Source: Bacteroidaceae bacterium
Lineage (GTDB): Bacteria; Bacteroidota; Bacteroidia; Bacteroidales; Bacteroidaceae
Direction: 5' to 3'
Length of the DNA: 60,095 nucleotides
Assembly: GCA_017649485.1 (NCBI GenBank)
Contig: JAGCGS010000027.1
Span: 1-60,095 of the forward strand
The position numbers and the translations under genes were made by a program. The notes beneath the pieces were generated by a model that had not been told where the DNA came from, ran no database searches, and worked only from the letters and a program-made list of their open reading frames with translations. Below are positions 17,605-25,852 of this stretch, piece by piece; the first letter of the stretch is position 1, and each line of letters begins with the position of its first letter.

Positions 17605-18237
17605 TTACTCAAACCTGCCATCATGCCAAATCAGTGTTATGGAAGGATTGATATAAGGCTCCACCAGCTTTGCGGCTTCTGCCTCCATATAATCAGGAGT
17701 AGTAAAAGTGAAAGTCAGTGATTTATTATCAGGTGAAAGCTCCATCTTCATCAGCAACATATCTACCTGTCTGTATGCGTCTCGCAAAGCGAAGGTAGCA
17801 TCTGCTGGCAAGGGCTTCAAGAAGCTATCAAGTGTGGGAAGCTTGGGAAGAAAGTCATTCATTTCCAATGGTTGCCAATCGGTAGAATAGAAAATCACAT
17901 GACTATCGCAGACAGGTCCACAAACCGTAGAGACAGTACAAATCAAGGGAGAGCCATCAGCTTTTGAAAGCACCTTCATCTGGAAAGTACTCTCAGAGCT
18001 CATCTTAACCTCGATGAAATCATCCGTCAGACGAGTCATCTCAGTTTTACCTCCCAAGCGATTGTTCACTTCCGCCTTCATGTTGCTGTCGAGAAAATCT
18101 ATGAAATCCTCTCTATTCACTTTCGTCAGCAAAGCGCTCAGCGAATCGGGCATATTTACAAAGCTCTCCCTCACCTGCTGTGCCTGCAACTGGCAAGCAA
18201 AACAAATGAGGCAAATGATGATAATATAGCGTTTCAT
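17605..18237 (-). CDS. DUF3256 protein, exported
   Basis: The start is taken at ATG 18237 (MKRYIIIICL); an in-frame TTG is two codons upstream. The 210-residue protein has a signal peptide ending in CQLQAQ, then a domain with SFVNMPDSLSALLTKVNREDFIDFLDSNM and NRLGGKTEMTRLTDDFIEV, matching the Bacteroidales DUF3256 family of unknown function. It is the first gene of a two-gene unit with the FAD oxidoreductase. Confidence 0.78.
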   Translation of the reverse strand: MKRYIIIICLICFACQLQAQQVRESFVNMPDSLSALLTKVNREDFIDFLDSNMKAEVNNRLGGKTEMTRLTDDFIEVKMSSESTFQMKVLSKADGSPLICTVSTVCGPVCDSHVIFYSTDWQPLEMNDFLPKLPTLDSFLKPLPADATFALRDAYRQVDMLLMKMELSPDNKSLTFTFTTPDYMEAEAAKLVEPYINPSITLIWHDGRFE

Positions 18238-18310
18238 TTCCAAGTCTTATTAATCTTACACATCTCACTCCAAAAAGCACTTTTCAGAGCTATTTATTAC
18301 CTTACGGATG

Positions 18311-18344
18311 CAAATATAGTCATTTTTATCCACCCATAGGCAAA
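18311..18344 (-). promoter_or_regulatory. Promoter of the DUF3256/FAD oxidoreductase pair
   Basis: On the minus strand, TTTG (18344-18341) and TATATTTG (18318-18311), 22 nt apart, slightly longer than usual. The rest of 18238-18435 shows only AT-rich spacer shared with the divergent pgeF gene, for which TACTTTAG (18384-18391) is a weak candidate -7. Confidence 0.5.
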
Positions 18345-18435
18345 GAAATAGCAGATATATTTTTTTTCTTCAAATAAAAACCGTACTTTAGCACCACTTT
18401 TTAAAACGACACTGAAATATTAACCCAAAAAAGAC

Positions 18436-19254
18436 ATGAGTATGGCTATATTTTCAGAAGACAAACGATTGCTGTCATACAAGTCGATGATGGCTTTCCC
18501 GAATGTCACTTGTTTCACCACCACACGTTTCGGAGGTGTCAGCGAGGGCAAATACAGCTCGCTGAACTGCGGCATTTATACGGATGATGACCCTCAGAAA
18601 ATTAAACAGAACCTTGACATTGTTTGTAACTCTCTGCCCAAAAAGCCTGCAGTATTAGCCATTCCACATTTGGCACATGGCATTGACTATGCCCATTTAG
18701 GCAGATCGTTCCTAAAGGCAACTGAGGAGGAGCGGAAGGCTCGCGTGGAAGGCAAGGATATTCTGATGACCAAAGAGAGGGGCATTTGTGTATGTGTCAC
18801 CTCAGCCGACTGTTTACCAATCGCCATCTATGATGCTGGCAATAATGCCGTTTGCATGGTACATGCAGGTTGGCGAGGCACAGTGAAACATGTTACACTG
18901 ACGGCTTTGCAGAAGATGCAGCAGAAGTTTGACACCAAGCCGGAAGATGTGCATGTGGTGGTTGGCCCAGGCATCTCTCTGGCAGGCTTTGAGGTGGGCG
19001 ATGAGGTGTATGAAGAGTTCAAGAACTCCAGTTATCCGATTGAGCATGTAGCCGAATGGGTGCCTCGTTCACATAAGTATCACATCAACCTATGGGTGGC
19101 TAATCGCTTGGATATGCAGGAGTTTGGTGTGCCTACTTCTCAGATTGAGATGTCTGGTATTTGCACTTACCTGAGGTATCGTGAATTCTTCTCAGTAAGA
19201 AGGTTGACGAGGGATTCAGGCAGGTTGCTGACGGGCATCATGATAAATAAATAA
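18436..19254 (+). CDS. pgeF: Peptidoglycan editing factor / multicopper polyphenol-oxidase domain protein
   Basis: The 272-residue protein has the YfiH/DUF152 signatures: TTTRFGGVSEGKYSSLNCG, CVTSADCLPIAIYD (Cys of the metal site) and VHAGWRGTVKHV (His of the metal site), ending RYREFFSVRRLTRDSGR. The family includes PgeF, which removes mis-incorporated L-Ser from peptidoglycan precursors, and purine-nucleoside phosphorylases of the same fold. An alternative start lies two codons downstream. It is followed after 3 nt by the B3/B4 gene. Confidence 0.9.
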   Translation: MSMAIFSEDKRLLSYKSMMAFPNVTCFTTTRFGGVSEGKYSSLNCGIYTDDDPQKIKQNLDIVCNSLPKKPAVLAIPHLAHGIDYAHLGRSFLKATEEERKARVEGKDILMTKERGICVCVTSADCLPIAIYDAGNNAVCMVHAGWRGTVKHVTLTALQKMQQKFDTKPEDVHVVVGPGISLAGFEVGDEVYEEFKNSSYPIEHVAEWVPRSHKYHINLWVANRLDMQEFGVPTSQIEMSGICTYLRYREFFSVRRLTRDSGRLLTGIMINK

Positions 19255-19257
19255 GGT

Positions 19258-19923
19258 ATGTTTGACATTCAAGTGTCAGAAGAACTGAAAAGCCGTTGCC
19301 CTGAGTTCAAAGGGGCAGCTGTGGAAGCATGGGTAGTCAATACACCTTTTAGCGAGGGACTCTGGCAAGAGATAGACTCATTTACCGAGGAACTACGGAA
19401 CAAGAGCGATGTGGATGACTGCAAGGAGCAGTATGCCATAGCCGCTACAAGAACTGCCTATAGGCGATGTGGTAAGGATCCCAGTCGCTATCGTCCTTCA
19501 GCAGAGGCTCTGAGGAGGAGGTTGTTAAGAGGCATGCAGTTGTATCAGATTGATACTTTGGTGGATATCATCAACTTGGTATCACTGCGTTCTGGCTTCA
19601 GCATTGGCGGCTTCGATGCCGATAAGATTCAAGGCAATCAGCTGGTGTTGGGCATCGGACGAGAAAACGAGCCTTACGAAGGCATAGGACGTGGAATATT
19701 GAATATTGAGGGGTTACCTGTTTATCGAGATGCCATAGGTGGTATTGGTACTCCTACCAGCGACCATGAACGTACTAAGATGGATTTGCAAACAGTTCAT
19801 CTGTTGGCCATTATCAATGGCTATAGTGGAGAACAAGGATTACAGGAAGCAGCTGATTTCACCTTAGATTTGCTTCGAAAATATGCCAACATGAAGGAGG
19901 GCTTTGTAACTTACTTTGACTAA
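19258..19923 (+). CDS. B3/B4 tRNA-binding-domain protein
   Basis: The 221-residue protein corresponds to a stand-alone B3/B4 domain like that of phenylalanyl-tRNA synthetase beta subunit (RTAYRRCGKDPSRYRPSAEALRRRLL, then LVDIINLVSLRSGFSIGGFD, then VYRDAIGGIGTPTSDHERT). Such domains can edit or bind aminoacyl-tRNA; its role here is not established. AAATAAATAAGGTATG forms the initiation region. Its stop overlaps the next start (TAATG). Confidence 0.85.
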   Translation: MFDIQVSEELKSRCPEFKGAAVEAWVVNTPFSEGLWQEIDSFTEELRNKSDVDDCKEQYAIAATRTAYRRCGKDPSRYRPSAEALRRRLLRGMQLYQIDTLVDIINLVSLRSGFSIGGFDADKIQGNQLVLGIGRENEPYEGIGRGILNIEGLPVYRDAIGGIGTPTSDHERTKMDLQTVHLLAIINGYSGEQGLQEAADFTLDLLRKYANMKEGFVTYFD

Positions 19924-20531
19924 TGAAAAGATGGAAAAACATATTTTGGATGTTGTTAGCCTGCCCAATCATGGCATGGGCGCAGGATTACTATGATGTG
20001 GGGGTGAACCACATCAAAATCAACTCGTCAACCCAACTCAACGATAAGGAAGAATTGCTTATTTGCCCAATGGATCTGATGGAGGAAGGTTTTTGCTTTC
20101 CCCTTCCTGGCAGTAAAATATTATCCCCTTATGGCACAAGGGATGGCAGGATGCATTCAGGATGGGACATCAAAACCTTCGCAAATGACACCATCCGTTG
20201 TGCTTTTAATGGTGAGGTAATCATGTCGCAATGGTATGCCGACTATGGCAATTGTGTGATAGTTCGCCATCCCAACGGTTTGGAAACGTACTATAGCCAT
20301 AACGTAAAAAATCTGGTAAAGAAAGGCGACAAGGTGAAAGCTGGTACTCCACTCGCTTTGGAGGGACGAACAGGCAGGGCAACAGGCGACCATCTTCACT
20401 TTGAGACACGAGTAAACAACCAACATTTCGACCCAAGCCTACTATTCGACTTCGAAAATCATCGATTAAGGAAGGATTGTCTGCGCATCACGAAAAAAAA
20501 GAGTGTCATTAAAGTAAAAAAAGTCAAATAA
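19923..20531 (+). CDS. M23-family (LytM) peptidase
   Basis: The 202-residue protein has a signal peptide ending in MAWAQ. The zinc-site motifs MHSGWD (HxxxD) and HLHFE (HxH) define the LytM domain (about 65-170), and the C-terminus is Lys-rich. Members cleave peptidoglycan cross-links or act as non-catalytic activators; here the ligands are intact. Its start overlaps the B3/B4 stop by one base, so it is the third gene of the pgeF operon. Confidence 0.9.
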   Translation: MKRWKNIFWMLLACPIMAWAQDYYDVGVNHIKINSSTQLNDKEELLICPMDLMEEGFCFPLPGSKILSPYGTRDGRMHSGWDIKTFANDTIRCAFNGEVIMSQWYADYGNCVIVRHPNGLETYYSHNVKNLVKKGDKVKAGTPLALEGRTGRATGDHLHFETRVNNQHFDPSLLFDFENHRLRKDCLRITKKKSVIKVKKVK

Positions 20532-20537
20532 AAGCAC

Positions 20538-20545
20538 TATATTTG
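20538..20545 (+). promoter_or_regulatory. -7 element upstream of phoH
   Basis: TATATTTG matches the -7 consensus 25 nt before the phoH ATG. No clear -33 TTTG is present at 19-21 nt. Confidence 0.45.
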
Positions 20546-20570
20546 CTACCTAATTTCATAAAAAGTTTGA

Positions 20571-21554
20571 ATGATAGAAAAACTCATTGTACTTGAGGAT
20601 GTAGATCCCATTATATTCTATGGTGTGAACAACACCAATATGCAGCTGATCAAGGCGCTCTACCCCAAGCTGCGCATCATTGCCAGGGGCAATGTGATTA
20701 AGGTATTGGGCGATGAAGAAGAGCTGTGTGCTTTTGAGGAAAACATCATCAAACTGCAGAAATATTGTGCCGAATTCAACTCCCTGAAAGAGGAGGTGAT
20801 TATTGATATCATCAAAGGGAATGCACCACAGGCAGAGAAATCGGGCAATGTTATTGTGTTCAGCGTGACAGGCAAACCCATCATTCCACGCAGTGAAAAC
20901 CAGATGAAGCTGGTGGATGCTTTCCGTGAAAGTGATTTGACCTTTGCCATTGGTCCTGCGGGCTCAGGTAAGACTTACACAGCCATTGCGTTGGCGGTGA
21001 GGGCCTTGAAGAACAAAGAGATTCGCAAGATTATCCTAAGCCGTCCAGCTGTAGAAGCTGGTGAGAAGTTAGGGTTTCTGCCAGGTGATATGAAGGAGAA
21101 GATTGACCCTTACCTACAACCCTTATATGATGCCCTGCAAGATATGATTCCAGCTGCTAAGTTACAGGAATACATGGAGAGTAATGTGATACAGATTGCT
21201 CCACTGGCATTCATGAGGGGTAGGACATTAAGCGATGCAGTAGTAATACTTGATGAGGCACAGAATACCACCACACAGCAGATCAAGATGTTCCTCACTC
21301 GCATGGGTATGAATACGAAGATGATAGTGACAGGCGATATCACACAGATAGACTTGCCTGCTTCGCAAACATCGGGCTTGGTGCAGGCTCTACACATCCT
21401 CAAAGGCGTAAAGGATATCTCGGTGGTGGAGATGAACAAGAAGGATATTGTTCGTCATAGGTTGGTAGAGCGAATAGTAGAGGCCTATGATAAGTTTGAC
21501 AAAGAGAAAAAAACAATAAAAGATAAAAACAATGAAAGCATTAACAAAGACTGA
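20571..21554 (+). CDS. PhoH-family ATPase
   Basis: The 327-residue protein has an N-terminal KH-like segment (to about 100) and a P-loop ATPase with Walker [12 protein letters not shown] and Walker [10 protein letters not shown], then a GDITQIDLP motif, all typical of PhoH/YbeZ. Relatives work with YbeY in RNA processing, but ybeY is not adjacent. Its 3' end overlaps purC by 23 nt in another frame, so translation of the two is probably coupled. Confidence 0.93.
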   Translation: MIEKLIVLEDVDPIIFYGVNNTNMQLIKALYPKLRIIARGNVIKVLGDEEELCAFEENIIKLQKYCAEFNSLKEEVIIDIIKGNAPQAEKSGNVIVFSVTGKPIIPRSENQMKLVDAFRESDLTFAIGPAGSGKTYTAIALAVRALKNKEIRKIILSRPAVEAGEKLGFLPGDMKEKIDPYLQPLYDALQDMIPAAKLQEYMESNVIQIAPLAFMRGRTLSDAVVILDEAQNTTTQQIKMFLTRMGMNTKMIVTGDITQIDLPASQTSGLVQALHILKGVKDISVVEMNKKDIVRHRLVERIVEAYDKFDKEKKTIKDKNNESINKD

Positions 21555-22473
21555 CTTCAACTTTCCGAAGCAGAAGAACGTTTATCACGGGAAAGTGCGT
21601 GATGTTTATAACATCAACGACGAGAAACTGGTGATGGTGGCAACTGACCGTATCTCAGCTTTCGATGTTATCCTGCCAAAGGGTATTCCTTTCAAAGGAC
21701 AAGTGCTGAACCAGATAGCGTCAAAGTTCTTGGATGCCACTACAGACATCTGTCCCAACTGGAAACTGTCTTCTCCCGACCCAATGGTAACAGTGGGTGT
21801 AATGTGTGAGGGTTTCCCTGTGGAAATGATTGTGCGAGGCTACCTCTGTGGTAGTGCTTGGAGAGCTTACAAAAGTGGTGTACGTGAAATTTGTGGTGTG
21901 AAGTTGCCTGACGGCATGCGTGAGAATGAAAAGTTCCCGACTCCAATCATCACCCCTACCACCAAGGCGGAGATTGGCGAGCATGATGCAGACATCTCTA
22001 AGGAAGAGATCTTAGCTCAAGGGCTTGCTACACCAGAAGAATATGCTTTACTGGAGAAATACACGTTGGCTTTGTTCCAACGTGGCACTGAGATTGCCTC
22101 TCAGCGTGGTTTAATCTTAGTGGATACTAAATATGAATTCGGCAAGCACGACGGTGAGATCTATCTGATGGATGAGATTCACACACCAGACTCAAGTCGC
22201 TATTTCTATGCCGAAGGCTATGCCGAGAAGTTTGCCAAGGGAGAACCCCAGAAGCAATTGTCAAAGGAATTCGTACGCGAATGGCTGATGGACAATGGTT
22301 TCCAAGGCAAGGCAGGTCAAGAGGTACCCCCAATGACAGACGAGATTGTGGCATCTATCAGCGATCGCTACATCGAGTTGTACGAACACATTACTGGCGA
22401 GCAGTTCCATAAAGAAGAAGCTGCAGGTGATGTGTTGGAGCGTATTGAGCAGAATGTGTTGAAAGTTTTATAA
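21532..22473 (+). CDS. purC: Phosphoribosylaminoimidazole-succinocarboxamide synthase
   Basis: The 313-residue SAICAR synthetase is recognised by [30 protein letters not shown] (split here over residues 19-48), [16 protein letters not shown] and [11 protein letters not shown]. It ligates aspartate to CAIR in purine synthesis. The start lies inside the end of phoH and aroE follows after 1 nt. The other purine genes in the window (purM, purU) lie in separate transcripts. Confidence 0.95.
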   Translation: MKALTKTDFNFPKQKNVYHGKVRDVYNINDEKLVMVATDRISAFDVILPKGIPFKGQVLNQIASKFLDATTDICPNWKLSSPDPMVTVGVMCEGFPVEMIVRGYLCGSAWRAYKSGVREICGVKLPDGMRENEKFPTPIITPTTKAEIGEHDADISKEEILAQGLATPEEYALLEKYTLALFQRGTEIASQRGLILVDTKYEFGKHDGEIYLMDEIHTPDSSRYFYAEGYAEKFAKGEPQKQLSKEFVREWLMDNGFQGKAGQEVPPMTDEIVASISDRYIELYEHITGEQFHKEEAAGDVLERIEQNVLKVL

Positions 22474-22474
22474 A

Positions 22475-23221
22475 ATGGATATTTACGGACTGATAGGTTA
22501 TCCGTTGGGACATTCCTTTTCTGCGGGATATTTCAACGAGAAGTTTGAGGCAGAGGGTATCGATGCCCAGTATGTGAATTTCGAGATTCCAAGCATCAAG
22601 GAGTTCCGTGAGGTGGTGGAGAATAACGAAAACCTCAAGGGATTGAATGTTACTATTCCTTATAAGGAACAAGTAATTCCTTATCTTGATGATCTGGATA
22701 AGTCCACGGCTAAACGAATCGGTGCTGTGAATGTCATCAAGATAATACGTGGAGGCAAAAAGACCAAGTTCATAGGTTTCAACTCTGATATTGTTGGCTT
22801 TACCCAATCCATCGAGCCCTACATCACTGACCACCACCAGCAAGCTTTGATTTTAGGCACTGGTGGTGCTTCCAAAGCAATATGCTGTGGTCTGCAGGAC
22901 TTGGGCATCAAGAGTTTGTTTGTATCTCGCTCTAAGAAGAATGCTAATACCATCACGTACCAAGACCTGACTCCAGAGGTTATGGAGAGCCATCATGTTA
23001 TTGTGAACTGTACCCCCCTGGGCATGTATCCAAAAATCAACGAATGTCCAGACATTCCTTATGAATTACTGACTCCGAATCACCTGCTTTATGACCTGCT
23101 CTACAATCCCGATGAGACATTGTTTATGAAAAAGGGCAAGAAGCAGGGAGCTATGGTGAAGAATGGCTTGGAGATGTTGCTGCTTCAAGCTTTTGAGGCG
23201 TGGAATATTTGGCAGAAGTAG
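22475..23221 (+). CDS. aroE: Shikimate dehydrogenase
   Basis: The 248-residue protein is slightly shorter than E. coli AroE, as usual in Bacteroidetes. The N-terminal substrate domain has GYPLGHSFS and NVTIPYKEQV (catalytic Lys). The NADP domain has LILGTGGASKAI and SRSKK, and the end has YDLLYNPDETLF and NGLEMLLLQA. It reduces 3-dehydroshikimate in aromatic amino acid synthesis. It sits 1 nt after purC. Confidence 0.95.
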   Translation: MDIYGLIGYPLGHSFSAGYFNEKFEAEGIDAQYVNFEIPSIKEFREVVENNENLKGLNVTIPYKEQVIPYLDDLDKSTAKRIGAVNVIKIIRGGKKTKFIGFNSDIVGFTQSIEPYITDHHQQALILGTGGASKAICCGLQDLGIKSLFVSRSKKNANTITYQDLTPEVMESHHVIVNCTPLGMYPKINECPDIPYELLTPNHLLYDLLYNPDETLFMKKGKKQGAMVKNGLEMLLLQAFEAWNIWQK

Positions 23222-23239
23222 TTTATTTAGTTCTAGGAG

Positions 23240-24223
23240 ATGAAGAAAAGGACGAAAAGGATATTGTGGTTTTTAGTGGCTACGGTGTTGATTATCATCA
23301 TTGCCTTACCATTAATTGCTGCTAATATGGCTGTGAACATGTTGGTTAATCCCAACCGCGAGACATCACATAACCCAGAAAAGGCATACGCCCAGCTCTT
23401 TGCGGAGTTGCCAGAAGCTCAAGCATGGGTTGAAGACCTCCGCTACAAAGGTGCCTTACGAGATACCTTCATCATTGCCAATGATGGCCGTCGCCTGCAT
23501 GCAGTTTATGCCCCTGCCGATGTTCCTACTGACAAGACAGCTTTCATCATCCACGGATGGACCGATAGTGCTGTTCGCATGATGCGCTATGGTTATATGT
23601 TCCAACATGACTTGGGTTATAATATGTTCCTACCCGACCTCAATGGACATGGACTCAGCGATGGTAAATATGCCCAAATGGGTTGGTTTGACCGCTTGGA
23701 TGTTATAGAATGGTTGGAGGTAGCTAATAACATCTTCGCCCCTACTGACAGCTTAGGTCACAAGATTGGCGATACGCAGATGGTTATTCACGGAACATCA
23801 ATGGGAGCGGCTACTGCCATGTGTGTCAGTGGTGAACCACAGAAACCTTTTGTCAAAGCATACATCGAGGATTGTGGTTACACAAGTGTGTTTGACGAAG
23901 TGTCAGGCGACCAACACGATAAGAGTCTCATGCAGTTGGTCATCCCGCTTGCCAGCTGGTGGTGTGGCATCCTTCATGGATGGACTTTCACTGAAGCTTC
24001 ACCTTTAAACATGGTGAGCAAAAGTCAGTTACCCATGTTCTTCATCCATGGTGACAAAGACTATTTTGTACCTACTTGGATGGTGCATCCACTCTATGAA
24101 GCAAAGCCAGAACCAAAAGAACTTTGGTTGGCTCCAGGCTCAGAACATGCCCGTTCTTACTTCGACCACAAGGAAGAATATACGCAAAGAGTACAGTTTT
24201 TCTTAGAAAAATACATCAGATAA
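23240..24223 (+). CDS. Membrane-anchored alpha/beta hydrolase
   Basis: The 327-residue protein has an N-terminal membrane helix (ILWFLVATVLIIIIALPLIAA). The hydrolase core has TAFIIHGWTDS, DLNGHGLSDG and nucleophile GTSMGA, then an acid in HGDKDYFVP and a late His in GSEHARSYF. It resembles the YfhR/BAAT-like peptidase-esterase group; the substrate is unknown. A clear AGGAG Shine-Dalgarno sits directly before the ATG, 18 nt after aroE. Confidence 0.85.
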   Translation: MKKRTKRILWFLVATVLIIIIALPLIAANMAVNMLVNPNRETSHNPEKAYAQLFAELPEAQAWVEDLRYKGALRDTFIIANDGRRLHAVYAPADVPTDKTAFIIHGWTDSAVRMMRYGYMFQHDLGYNMFLPDLNGHGLSDGKYAQMGWFDRLDVIEWLEVANNIFAPTDSLGHKIGDTQMVIHGTSMGAATAMCVSGEPQKPFVKAYIEDCGYTSVFDEVSGDQHDKSLMQLVIPLASWWCGILHGWTFTEASPLNMVSKSQLPMFFIHGDKDYFVPTWMVHPLYEAKPEPKELWLAPGSEHARSYFDHKEEYTQRVQFFLEKYIR

Positions 24224-24265
24224 AGAATTTTTCCGTATCTTTATGCCATCAAAAGAAGAACGGCT

Positions 24266-25171
24266 ATGAAAATACGGACTTTCATCATATGGATTGTTGG
24301 ACTTTTCTGTACGTTGAACATCTTCGCACAGAGGGTTTTTACTCCTGACAATCTACCCAAAGTACACCTGCAGGATCGCACTAAATATGTGTGCAATCCA
24401 TCTGGAATCTTATCCCAAGCAGCGACAGACAGTATTGATGCCATGCTCTATCGTTTGGAGGAGCAGACAGGTATCGAGACAGTTGTTGCAGCATTACCTT
24501 CCATTGGCGAGGTGGAGGCTTTCGACTTCTGCCATGAACTATTAAATAGCTGGGGTGTGGGTAAGAAAGGTAAAGACAATGGACTAGTGGTGCTGTTGGT
24601 GGTAGATCAGCGAATCATTCATTTTTATACGGGATATGGATTAGAGGGTGAGTTGCCTGATGCCATCTGCAAACGCATCCAGATCAAGGATATGTTGCCC
24701 TATCTGGAAAACAACCAATGGGATGAAGGCATGCTGGCAGGCATGACAAAAGTGGTTGGACGACTGGATGGCTCTATGGAAAAGGAAGAAGAGCAAACGG
24801 GTGGTGGCTTCGGATTACTGATGTTCTTGGCACTGACTTTAGGCTTCCCTGGCATCTTGATGTTCTTTGCTTGGCTTTCTGCAAGAAACCAGCGTAAGTG
24901 TCCGAACTGTGGTAAGTATATGCTGGAACAAGACTCATCGAAGCTGCTTTACAGGAGCCAAGCCACCAACACTTATGAAATCACCTATATCTGTAGCAAC
25001 TGCGGGCATCAGGTGAAGCGCAAACGTACTACTTACAATAGTACCTCACAAGGAGGAAACGGTCCTGTCATTATCAGCGGTGGCAACATGGGTGGCTTCG
25101 GAGGCTCAAATATGGGAGGCAGCTTTGGCGGAGGCATGGGAGGTGGCGGTGGTGCCGGTTCACGGTTTTAA
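24266..25171 (+). CDS. TPM-domain protein (YgcG family)
   Basis: The 301-residue protein has a signal peptide, a TPM domain (about 35-165: VCNPSGILSQAATDSIDAMLYRLEEQTGIE, here spread over that range), a membrane helix (LLMFLALTLGFPGILMFFAW), a zinc ribbon (CPNCGKYM and CSNCGH) and a Gly-rich tail ending GAGSRF. The TPM plus LemA gene pairing is widespread; together they are thought to act at the membrane but their role is not defined. TATCTTTA at 24236-24243 is a weak -7 candidate. Confidence 0.88.
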   Translation: MKIRTFIIWIVGLFCTLNIFAQRVFTPDNLPKVHLQDRTKYVCNPSGILSQAATDSIDAMLYRLEEQTGIETVVAALPSIGEVEAFDFCHELLNSWGVGKKGKDNGLVVLLVVDQRIIHFYTGYGLEGELPDAICKRIQIKDMLPYLENNQWDEGMLAGMTKVVGRLDGSMEKEEEQTGGGFGLLMFLALTLGFPGILMFFAWLSARNQRKCPNCGKYMLEQDSSKLLYRSQATNTYEITYICSNCGHQVKRKRTTYNSTSQGGNGPVIISGGNMGGFGGSNMGGSFGGGMGGGGGAGSRF

Positions 25172-25173
25172 GC

Positions 25174-25203
25174 CGTTGACCATTAATTAAATATTGAATA
25201 TTA
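25174..25203. repeat. Degenerate heptamer repeat after the TPM gene
   Basis: CGTTGAC, CATTAAT, TAAATAT, TGAATAT in 7-bp phase, starting 2 nt after the stop. This is a weaker member of the dispersed family. Confidence 0.5.
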
Positions 25204-25228
25204 GAGAATTAACAAAATTAAAAGTAAT

Positions 25229-25810
25229 ATGAAGAAATCAACTATTGGACTGTTAGCAGTCATTGCAGTCATTGCCTTTTGGCTCATTGGAGTTTATAAT
25301 GGTATGGTAGGCCTTGATGAAGGCGTAAACACAGCATGGGCAAATGTAGAAACCCAGTATCAGCGTCGTGCTGATCTCATCCCTAACCTAGTGAACACAG
25401 TTAAGGGATATGCACAACATGAGCAGGCAACTTTCGAGGCTGTAGTCAATGCTCGTAGCAAAGCTACTTCCATCACTGTTGACCCCTCAAACCTTACGCC
25501 TGAGAAATTGCAGGAGTACCAGCAAGCACAAGGTGAAATCAGTTCAGCTTTGGGCAGACTGATTGCCATCTCAGAGAGCTATCCTGACTTGAAGGCAAAC
25601 GAGCAGTTCAAGGAACTGCAGGCACAGTTGGAAGGAACAGAAAATCGCATCAATGTGGCTCGCACCAACTTCAACAAAGAGGCGCAGAAGTACAACACCA
25701 CCATCCGTACATTCCCTCGCAACATATTTGCCGGCATGTTGGGCTTTACACAACGTGCTTATTTCGAGGCTGACGCAGGTGCCAACCAAGCTCCTACAGT
25801 TCAGTTCTAA
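25229..25810 (+). CDS. LemA-family protein
   Basis: The 193-residue protein has an N-terminal membrane helix (GLLAVIAVIAFWLIGVYN) and the LemA signature (WANVETQYQRRADLIPNLVNTVKGYAQHE), followed by the long helical bundle (NRINVARTNFNKEAQKYNTTIRTFPRN, in shorter blocks). Function is unknown; it commonly pairs with TPM proteins as here. Confidence 0.93.
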   Translation: MKKSTIGLLAVIAVIAFWLIGVYNGMVGLDEGVNTAWANVETQYQRRADLIPNLVNTVKGYAQHEQATFEAVVNARSKATSITVDPSNLTPEKLQEYQQAQGEISSALGRLIAISESYPDLKANEQFKELQAQLEGTENRINVARTNFNKEAQKYNTTIRTFPRNIFAGMLGFTQRAYFEADAGANQAPTVQF

Positions 25811-25852
25811 TACCATTTACCATTACGAAGTTAAAAAAAGAATAATCATAGT

